From positions 189,031,127 through 189,095,126 of the forward strand of contig NC_073693.1 in the NCBI RefSeq assembly GCF_029784155.1: a stretch of DNA of 64,000 nt. The letters are read 5' to 3'. Within the stretch, counting starts at the first letter, position 1. Every line of letters starts with the position of its first letter. Both the position numbers and the translations under genes were made by a program. The notes under the pieces were generated by a model. That model searched no databases, was not told the DNA's origin, and worked only from the letters and a program-made list of their open reading frames with translations. Positions 57,343 to 64,000 of this stretch are shown here, in pieces. This stretch comes from Uranotaenia lowii. Lineage: Eukaryota; Arthropoda; Insecta; Diptera; Culicidae.

Positions 57343-57807
57343 ATGTAGAATAGAGTGCCCCAAATGACCCGACTTTTGAAAAAGTTATGCGCTGCAGGCT
57401 AAAATTGATCCTAGGCCTAGTACAAGATCTCATGCCAAATTTGGGCCAGATCGAATTTTTCATCAATAACTTTGGTTCCCGTCGGCCGATTTCTTTCAAA
57501 AACGGGTTTTCTTAAAGCCTAAATTATGAAAAACATTTCATCCGAAGACTGCATATCGATAAGAGTTAGGACAAAAAAGTTATTGGACTTCCAAAATGGG
57601 CTAACTTTTTTTACGGTGGTATTCATCACTGCTAATGAGGCGTCAATAAGTTCGACCGCCCCGACTCATTTACAGTGATGAATACCATCCTTAAAAAAGT
57701 TAGCCCATTTTGGAAGCCTAATAACTTTTTTGTCTTTGAGATTTGGCATGAGATCTAGTACTAGGCCTAGGATCAATTTCAGCCTGCAGCGCATAACATT
57801 TCACAGG

Positions 57808-57969
57808 TTTTTTTTTTTTTTTTTTATAATTTTTTATTTGAAACGGCTCATACGTTTAAGTTTTAAGGAGCCACACTCGTTTTTTGTTTTTCACAATCAT
57901 TTTCTTAGTCTAGCACTTTTTTTTAAAGAAAAAAGAAGATAGAAAGGGAAATATGAAAATAAAATAGGG
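57808..57969 (-). terminator. 3' UTR and poly(A) tail of the I-type element
   Basis: A ~140-bp UTR follows the ORF2 stop and ends CAAATAAAAAATTAT, containing AATAAA, then 18 A residues (T18 on the plus strand, 57808-57825) up to the target duplication. Confidence 0.85.
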
Positions 57970-60900
57970 TTATAGACGGAGATCGATAGCTTTTAGATAG
58001 AAGTAGATTTCGAACATGTAGTCCAAATCTAGCACAGCTAGCACGTCTCTCACTGGAACGTTAGGTGGTTTTCCTCGGGCCCGAAGGGAATCTATGAAAG
58101 TCGTTCTGGCGACAAGATGGACCTCACACGACCAAACAATATGCTCGATGTCGTGATAACCTTGGCCGCAACTGCACAAATTGCTGCCAGCAATACCCAA
58201 ACGAAAGAGTACCGCGTCTAAGGGATAATGATTGGACATGAGACGGGAAAATATACGAATAAAATCCCGACTCAGGTCCAACCTATTAAACCAGGGTTTG
58301 AGGCTTACCTTTGGGATAATCGAGTGAAGCCACCGACCCAACTCATCCTCGTCCCATTTGCGCTGCCAGTTGACAAGAGAGTTTCTTCGAACCAAAAAGT
58401 AAAATTCGTTGAAGACGATTTCACGCTGAAACGTGTCGCCTTCCATTGCCCCCACCTTTGCTAGCGAGTCTGCTCTCTCATTGCCCACTATCGAACAATG
58501 TGAGGGGACCCAAACAAAGGTGACGACAAAGCATCGACTTGATAAAGCACTCAAAACATCCCGTATCTTCCCGAGGAAATACGGTGAGTGCTTTCCTGGT
58601 CTTATCGAACGGATAGCTTCAACAGAGCTGAGACTGTCAGTTACAATATAGTAATGTTCAACGGGTCGTGAGGCTACATTTTCTAGTGCCCAATAAATCG
58701 CTGCTAACTCCGCAATGTATACTGAGCATGGAGATTGAAGACAGTACGAAGCACTAGTAATCTGGTTGAACACTCCAAATCCCGTTGATTCTTCGATAAG
58801 GGACCCGTCGGTAAAGTACATTTTGTCAGCATCGACGTGTCTATATTTAGCATCGAAAATTCTTGGAATCATAAGTGGACGATGCGAATCAGGGATTCCA
58901 CGAATTTCTTGCTGCATAGACAAATCAAACTGGACAGAAGAGTTGTCGTAGTTTGGGATGTAAACACGAGTTGGAGAATACAAAGAAGGATTTACCTGCA
59001 TGGACATGAAGACATGGTATATAGACATAAATCTGGTTTGAAGATTTTGCTCAAGTAGCCTTTCAAAATTAGCGATCACCAATGGATTCATGACCTCACA
59101 TCTGGTGAGGAACCGGAGTGATAATAAGCTGAATCGATCTTTTAATGGGAGTATGCCTGCCAAAACTTCAAGGCTCATGTTATGCGTTGAGGGCATGCAA
59201 CCCAAAGCAATGCGGAGGCAACGATATTGAATACGTTCGAGTTTTATCAGGTGTGTTTTGGCAGCCGATTGGAAACAAAAACTGCCATACTCCATCACTG
59301 AGAGAACAGTGGTTCTATATAACCTTATTAAATCTTCCGGATGAGCTCCCCACCAGGTGCCGGTAATTGAACGTAGAAAATTGATTCTTTGCTGGCATTT
59401 TCCTTTCAGATACTCAATGTGAGCTCGCCAAGTGCCTTTGGAATCAAACCAAACTCCAAGATACTTGAAACATCTCGATTGAGTGATCGTTCTGCCTAGG
59501 AGTTGAAGCTTAGGTTGAGCAGGTCGGCGTTTCTTGGAGAAAACAACCATCTCCGTTTTCTGTGGGGAAAACTCAATCCCAAGTCCCAACGCCCAGGAAG
59601 ATAATCTGTCTAAAGTATCTTGTAAAGGTCTGTGCAGATGCGACTCAGTAGATCCTGTGACAGACACCACGCTGTCATCTGCAAGTTGTCTTAGAGTGCA
59701 GCCTTCAGAGAGACAACAATCGATGTCACTTACGTAAAAGTTGTACAAAAGTGGGCTCAAACATGAACCCTGCGGGAGGCCCATGTAAGAGGTTCTTCTG
59801 ATTGCAATATCTCCGTGAGCAAAGTTCAGATGTTTCTCACAAAGCAAGCTGTATAAGATGTTGTTCAAAAGAGGAGGCAGACCCCGGGAGTGCAACTTGT
59901 CTGCCAAAACCTCTATTGAAACTGCATCAAAAGCTCCCTTTATGTCTAGAAACACTGAAGCCATTTGCTCACGTTTCGCGTACGCCATTTGTATCTCTGA
60001 AGACAGCAAAGCCAGGCAATCGTTTGTCCCTTTGCCCCTGCGAAACCCAAATTGAGTATCTGAAAGGAGACCATTTGTTTCCACCCACTTATCCAAACGG
60101 AACAAAATCATTTTCTCCATCAATTTCCGAATGCAAGACAACATCGCTATTGGTCGGTACGAATTAAAATCGGACGCAGGTTTCCCAGGCTTTTGAATAG
60201 CAATAACTCTCACTTGTCTCCAATCTTCGGGAACAATGTTAAGCTCCAAGAATTGATTAAATAAATTCAACAAGCGAAATTTGGCAGCATCCGGAAGGTT
60301 TTTCAACAAGTTGAATTTTATTTTATCAACTCCCGGAGCTGAATTGTTACAAGAAAGGAGAGCAAGTGAGAATTCCACCATTGAAAAGCTAGAATCCAGA
60401 TCGCATCTATTCGGAGGCACACTTCGGACAATTTTTTGCACAGGTGTGGAATCTGGACAGATTTTCCGTGCGAAATTGAAAATCCATTTATGCGAATGTT
60501 CTTCACTTTCGTTCGTGGAAGAACGATTACGCATGCTCCGTGCCACATTCCACAAAGTGCCTAAGGACGTTTCCCGCGACAAACCTTCAACAAAATTTCG
60601 CCAATGCGCACGTTTTTTCCCCTTGATTAGGTTTTTGAATTGCTGCTCAAGAGAAAAATACGTGTTGAAATTATCAAGGGTACCGTGTTTCCGAAATATT
60701 TTGAAAGCATTCGATTTGTCCACGTATAGTTTAGTACATTGACTATCCCACCATGGATTGGGAGGCCTTCGACGAACAGATGGATCTGGGATGGGTTTCG
60801 TTTGAGATTGAACTGCACTTTCATAAATCAAGCGAGCAAGAAAGGTATATTCCTCCATCGGAGGTAAAATATCAACGGAATGGATGGCTGAGACAATTGT

Positions 60901-61653
60901 GTCTGAGTACTTTTTCCAGTCGATGTGTCTAGTGAGGTCATATGCTATATTTGTTGAGTTTGAAGAGTTGACTCCATTGGTGATTGTAATTTTGATAGGC
61001 AAGTGGTCACTACCATTGGGATCAGGAATTACCTTCCACTGGCAATCCAATGATAGTGAGTTTGAGCAGAGTGAGAGGTCAATTGCACTTGGTCTTGCAG
61101 GAGGTTTGGGTACTCGTGTTTTTTCACCCGTGTTCAAAATTGTTAAATTGAAACTGTCACAAATGTCATAGATAAGAGAAGAACGACTATCGTCAATTTG
61201 TTCTCCCCAGACAGTTCCATGAGAATTGAAGTCACCCAGGATCAACCTTGGCTCAGGGAGCACTGAGCACAGGTCCTCTAGGTGACTTCGATCCACTGCA
61301 ACTCTCTGAGGCCAGTACAAACTGACAATGCTTAAGTCCTTACCTCTTATAGTTGTATGACAAGCAACAGCTTCAATTCCGCCTGATAATGGAAGGTGAA
61401 TTCTATAAAAGGAGTGGCGCTTATTGATCCCCAAAAGCACCCCTCCGTAAGAATCGTCACGATCCAGACGGATGATATTAAAATCGTGGAAAGAGATGAT
61501 AGAATGAGAAGCAAGCCAAGTTTCGGATAACGCAAAAATATCGCAATTTGTTTCATGAAGAAGAAATTTGAACGGATCCAATTTAGGGATTATACTACGA
61601 CAATTCCACTGTAGAACAGTGATATCTCCGACCTCTCGGCTTAAATTAGCCAT
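57970..61653 (-). CDS. ORF2: endonuclease-reverse transcriptase-RNase H polyprotein
   Basis: The 1227-residue product is intact. APE-type endonuclease spans about 12-225, with N17, E44 (SETW), D141/N143 (GDFN), and S215-D216-H217 (SDH). RT spans about 435-740: GVDK, D570 (FLDIKGAFDAV), GLPQGSCLSPLLYN (625-638) and the active-site box as LADD (657-660), with Leu instead of the more usual Tyr or Phe. RNase H lies at about 940-1070 with D949 (TDGS), E982 (AEL), D1006 (TDS) and D1062 (GNERAD). A Cys/His motif closes the protein (C1160, C1162, H1167 or H1171, C1176). It nicks target DNA, copies the element RNA there and removes RNA. All catalytic residues I can check are present. Translation probably relies on reinitiation after ORF1. 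Confidence 0.95.
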   Translation of the reverse strand: MANLSREVGDITVLQWNCRSIIPKLDPFKFLLHETNCDIFALSETWLASHSIISFHDFNIIRLDRDDSYGGVLLGINKRHSFYRIHLPLSGGIEAVACHTTIRGKDLSIVSLYWPQRVAVDRSHLEDLCSVLPEPRLILGDFNSHGTVWGEQIDDSRSSLIYDICDSFNLTILNTGEKTRVPKPPARPSAIDLSLCSNSLSLDCQWKVIPDPNGSDHLPIKITITNGVNSSNSTNIAYDLTRHIDWKKYSDTIVSAIHSVDILPPMEEYTFLARLIYESAVQSQTKPIPDPSVRRRPPNPWWDSQCTKLYVDKSNAFKIFRKHGTLDNFNTYFSLEQQFKNLIKGKKRAHWRNFVEGLSRETSLGTLWNVARSMRNRSSTNESEEHSHKWIFNFARKICPDSTPVQKIVRSVPPNRCDLDSSFSMVEFSLALLSCNNSAPGVDKIKFNLLKNLPDAAKFRLLNLFNQFLELNIVPEDWRQVRVIAIQKPGKPASDFNSYRPIAMLSCIRKLMEKMILFRLDKWVETNGLLSDTQFGFRRGKGTNDCLALLSSEIQMAYAKREQMASVFLDIKGAFDAVSIEVLADKLHSRGLPPLLNNILYSLLCEKHLNFAHGDIAIRRTSYMGLPQGSCLSPLLYNFYVSDIDCCLSEGCTLRQLADDSVVSVTGSTESHLHRPLQDTLDRLSSWALGLGIEFSPQKTEMVVFSKKRRPAQPKLQLLGRTITQSRCFKYLGVWFDSKGTWRAHIEYLKGKCQQRINFLRSITGTWWGAHPEDLIRLYRTTVLSVMEYGSFCFQSAAKTHLIKLERIQYRCLRIALGCMPSTHNMSLEVLAGILPLKDRFSLLSLRFLTRCEVMNPLVIANFERLLEQNLQTRFMSIYHVFMSMQVNPSLYSPTRVYIPNYDNSSVQFDLSMQQEIRGIPDSHRPLMIPRIFDAKYRHVDADKMYFTDGSLIEESTGFGVFNQITSASYCLQSPCSVYIAELAAIYWALENVASRPVEHYYIVTDSLSSVEAIRSIRPGKHSPYFLGKIRDVLSALSSRCFVVTFVWVPSHCSIVGNERADSLAKVGAMEGDTFQREIVFNEFYFLVRRNSLVNWQRKWDEDELGRWLHSIIPKVSLKPWFNRLDLSRDFIRIFSRLMSNHYPLDAVLFRLGIAGSNLCSCGQGYHDIEHIVWSCEVHLVARTTFIDSLRARGKPPNVPVRDVLAVLDLDYMFEIYFYLKAIDLRL

Positions 61654-63133
61654 CGAGAGAGATAAACACTGAAAGAAGGGGCCAAGTTTGCATCAATTGC
61701 TTTAAAAATGTCTTTACTACAGGAAGCAACGCGGAAACGATGCCTCTTATCGATTCAGATACGTTGAAGAACGATAATATTCCATTTAAGATGTCGCTCA
61801 ACTTAAAAATTCCCGATTGAGTTGATGGCTCAGCCGAAACTGTGTTAGATTTTGGGGGTTCCGAAGTCTCCGCTGGTTTTGGTTTATTTCGGGTAACAAA
61901 ATTAATGGGAAATCCTGGCGGAATTGATTTTTCTTTTCCCGAAGTAGATGGTTTTTGTCCATCATCGATTGAAGAGCTAAATGTAGGAATTTTTTTTGGA
62001 ATTTGCCGGTTCTTCGGAGCTGGTTTAGAACGTTTTCGAGAGTTCGCAACAAAAACAATAGGATGTTCTTCATCAGTCGTGTCAGTATCTCCATTGTCAA
62101 CTGGCAGCACTGAGAAAATGTTACTTATCGGAGGCTGAATCGGGGGAGAAGCGCTCTTTAAAATAGCGGCGTAAGAGCGATTGGATCGTTCTTTCAAAGA
62201 GCGCCTCTCCTTATCCCAGCGACTCTTAAATGCCTCGCACACAGAGATATCATGAGGAGAGCCCCCGCAATAGATACATTTCTGCTCTATTGCTGAGCAC
62301 GCTCCTTCCTCATGATCCTCTCCGCAACGAGAGCACCGTGCTTTATTGCAACAATGGGACTCGGTATGGCCCAATTTGATGCACCTTTTGCAACTCATTG
62401 GGCGAGGCACAAAGAGTCGCACAGGAAGCCTCAACATTCCGTCAATCAAGACGTAGTGAGGGAGGGCGGTTCCCGCGAAGGTAACACGAAATGAGGCTGA
62501 AGGCGAATACCCTTTAACTCCATTTATGACGTTGGCAGTTTTAAGTTGACGACAATCCAAGATTTCGACCGAAGCCGAATCAAGGCCTTTAAACTTACCA
62601 ACGCCCTTGGATTTAATGTAGTCTTCCTCCAGACTCATTTCCGTTATCACGCCCTCGATCTCTACGTTTCGAGACGGAATGAAAATGTTGTACTCTAGCC
62701 TAAAGAAATTGCTGACAACAATTTCATTGGCAGCTTTCCGGTCAGCCACAACAACGCGCAACTTGTCTGGTCGCACCTTAGTTATGCTGGTCACGGAGGT
62801 CCATCTCGCCAGATCTTTAGTTATCTGAATCAAATTAAGTCGTTTTCCACCGGTTTTGGGCCGGATGAAAACCACCCAAGGCCCATTGAAAGTTGAACCA
62901 TCTGTGTAGGTTCGGAGCCGGGTGGGTCTACTATTAACTGTGGGTGATATAAGATTATCCTCCATCAGAGCATGGGAAGCATTTGATGGACCAGCAACAG
63001 CCGATTCCTCCAAATACTCCTCATCCTCGTAGGTGACACTTTCGTCATCCACAGTTAACGGGTAAAGCCCCCCGCCTTCGCTCATATTTTCCAACGGGGA
63101 CACGAATGCCTTCCGTGTGGAAAATATAAGCAA
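61646..63133 (-). CDS. ORF1: gag-like nucleic-acid-binding protein, I-type retrotransposon
   Basis: The 495-residue product has an acidic N-terminal region (about 18-65) and an RRM-like segment (about 85-165, VVFIRPKTGGKRLNLIQI onward). Three zinc knuckles follow: CKRCIKLGHTESHC (248-261), CSRCGEDHEEGAC (267-279) and CIYCGGSPHDISVC (286-299). The C-terminal part is Ser/Pro/Lys-rich. Such proteins coat element RNA into cytoplasmic ribonucleoprotein and help deliver it for target-primed integration. The first ATG is at 63133; a second, at 63085 (MSEGGG), is also plausible as start because the preceding 16 residues are not conserved-looking. The stop codon overlaps the ORF2 start in ATGGCTAA, pointing to termination-reinitiation translation. 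Confidence 0.9.
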   Translation of the reverse strand: MLIFSTRKAFVSPLENMSEGGGLYPLTVDDESVTYEDEEYLEESAVAGPSNASHALMEDNLISPTVNSRPTRLRTYTDGSTFNGPWVVFIRPKTGGKRLNLIQITKDLARWTSVTSITKVRPDKLRVVVADRKAANEIVVSNFFRLEYNIFIPSRNVEIEGVITEMSLEEDYIKSKGVGKFKGLDSASVEILDCRQLKTANVINGVKGYSPSASFRVTFAGTALPHYVLIDGMLRLPVRLFVPRPMSCKRCIKLGHTESHCCNKARCSRCGEDHEEGACSAIEQKCIYCGGSPHDISVCEAFKSRWDKERRSLKERSNRSYAAILKSASPPIQPPISNIFSVLPVDNGDTDTTDEEHPIVFVANSRKRSKPAPKNRQIPKKIPTFSSSIDDGQKPSTSGKEKSIPPGFPINFVTRNKPKPAETSEPPKSNTVSAEPSTQSGIFKLSDILNGILSFFNVSESIRGIVSALLPVVKTFLKQLMQTWPLLSVFISLDG

Positions 63134-63665
63134 AGCTTACAACTGTTGAAATCAACTAAAGGGAAAAAGATAGAGGAGAAAAAGATAAAAAAGAATAAAA
63201 AGAACTCACAGTTATTTTTTTTAGACTTAAGCGAGTGTTTTTCTTCAGTTTCGGCACCGGCTCTACCACGTTGTCGTCCTTCGTTGGTTGAAGGTGGCGA
63301 CGATCAATCAATTGCTGGGTCCTCCCTGTATCCCGATTACGGCAATCAGAACCAGAATCCTCGGTACGCCCTCCTCGGTATGCAAACCCGTATGTTCAGA
63401 GCGAACAAAGAGCACCCTTTTGATGATGATGATGATGGCCTTGGCGATGTTGGTGACAATGGCGAAAAACAATCCGCAGCTTCCGACCAAATTGGCGACT
63501 GCACCCTCGCACCGGTTGTTTGTTGGCGGTGTACGGCAATTGACAACCGTACCAGCAGGAAAAACTCTGTGGCAAACTGCAGGAAAACCACCGTTCGTGG
63601 CAAATTCAGCCAAATTTCGATTTTGCGATAGAAAAAATTCACTTCGAGACGGTCGTGAAAAAATG

Positions 63666-63700
63666 ACATCCGCACTAGTCGAGCTACTTGGATGGAATGA
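63666..63700 (-). promoter_or_regulatory. Internal Inr + DPE promoter of the I-type element
   Basis: At the exact 5' end the minus strand reads TCATTC, a full match to the insect initiator TCAKTY with +1 A at 63698 (the first T is supplied by the target site). GGATGT lies at +28 to +33, matching the downstream promoter element consensus in the canonical position. Internal Inr/DPE promoters are known for Drosophila I and jockey elements, and let each new full-length copy carry its own promoter. Confidence 0.75.
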
Positions 63701-63751
63701 TTTCACAGGTTTTGAATTTCCCATACAAATTTGGGGCAGTCTAATGTAGAA

Positions 63752-64000
63752 TCATGAATTCAAAGTTTATGAAAATGGGTCATCCATATCAACCGTTTAT
63801 TGCTTTTGCAAAAATAACTTGAAAATTCAACGCATCGATATGAAAATTTGTACACAAGAATCAAGTGAGAAAATCAATTTGTTTTGAGTACTGAACTTTG
63901 GATTATGGTTAAACACATTTTTTATGCCCCGTTCTCGCTAAATTGTCATCAAAATGAAACTAGTCAATGTGCGAATTGAAGAACGGATTTTGGAAAAAAT
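63752..64000. repeat. Continuation of the ~145-bp degenerate array
   Basis: GGTCATCCATAT at 63779 and CATCGATATGAAAATTTG at 63832 resume the repeat interrupted at 57342. No gene seen. Confidence 0.5.

Larger units (their letters stand above)
57808..63699 (-). mobile_element. Full-length I-type non-LTR retrotransposon
   Basis: A 5.9-kb element with 5' UTR (63699-63134), ORF1, an overlapping ORF2, short 3' UTR and poly(A). The target duplication ATTTCACAGG (57798-57807 and 63700-63709, extendable into T residues) lies inside the host MITE, proving a clean full-length insertion. Both ORFs are open over their entire length. The combination of CCHC gag-like ORF1 and ORF2 with APE endonuclease, RT and RNase H is typical of the I superfamily (I/Loner-like in mosquitoes). 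Intactness suggests recent activity and possible competence. Confidence 0.93.
57351..63743. mobile_element. hAT-type palindromic MITE, split by an I-type retrotransposon
   Basis: Tips TAGAGTGCCCCAAAT (57351) and, complemented, TAGACTGCCCCAAAT (63743) are TIRs. ATGTAGAA is directly repeated at 57343-57350 and 63744-63751 and fits the hAT pattern nTnnnnAn. Without the retrotransposon the MITE is about 0.49 kb (57351-57807 plus 63710-63743) and folds almost completely on itself: CTGCAGGCTAAAATTGATCC near 57390 pairs with GGATCAATTTCAGCCTGCAG near 57769. The hairpin turns near 57635. No coding capacity of its own. Confidence 0.9.

Noticed and set aside
63146..63631. 161-codon plus-strand frame
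   Set aside because: It lies antisense in the 5' UTR of the I-type retrotransposon and is compositionally simple (Lys and Asp runs).

Overview
This window looks like repeat-dominated, AT-rich nuclear DNA from an insect, most probably a culicine mosquito. The reasons are the long non-coding stretches, the RTE-, I- and CR1/L2-type non-LTR retrotransposon remains, many MITEs with TA or 8-bp target duplications, and tRNA-derived modules. The species call is inference from transposon content. I found no convincing host protein-coding gene; almost every recognisable reading frame belongs to a mobile element.

Layout. 1-7.3 kb: a foldback element (974-3469) with a younger MITE nested in one arm, a 2.2-kb hAT-type element (3551-5764) with an exact 8-bp duplication, and a TA-type MITE (6318-7246). 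7.3-10.3 kb: mostly single-copy-looking DNA with one GC-rich block. 10.3-13.2 kb: a decayed RTE retrotransposon on the minus strand split by a hAT-like element. 13.3-14.8 and 21.2-21.9 kb: two members of an unusual TIR family that combines tandem repeats with a tRNA-like module. 14.95-20.1 kb: a broken hAT element with a BED-finger transposase pseudogene, a nested MITE and an abutting MITE. 20.1-24.6 kb: RTE endonuclease fragment and a Tc1/mariner derivative whose long TIRs both contain the transposase start. 26.3-27.6 kb: 3' ends of two non-LTR elements. 27.6-33.4 kb: little recognisable. 33.4-34.9 kb: a long palindromic hAT MITE interrupted by a retroposed tRNA-like insert. 35.7-37 kb: cryptically simple repeats.

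40.85-47.05 kb holds a complete non-autonomous LTR retrotransposon with two LTRs that read as identical, a 5-bp duplication and a 5.5-kb internal region without gag or pol, built largely from degenerate tandem repeats. 48.4-50 kb contains two palindromic MITEs whose arms alternate (X-Y-X'-Y'), each junction at TA. 50.3-52.75 kb is a dead non-LTR element in the order OTU-like, endonuclease, reverse transcriptase. 57.35-63.74 kb is a hAT MITE into which a full-length, open-frame I-type non-LTR retrotransposon (ORF1 gag-like, ORF2 endonuclease-RT-RNase H) has inserted, with its own target duplication and a textbook Inr+DPE promoter at its 5' end.

Together the window is a layered insertion record: at least six nested insertions can be ordered, several with empty-site evidence inside the window. 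The I-type element and the LTR element look youngest.
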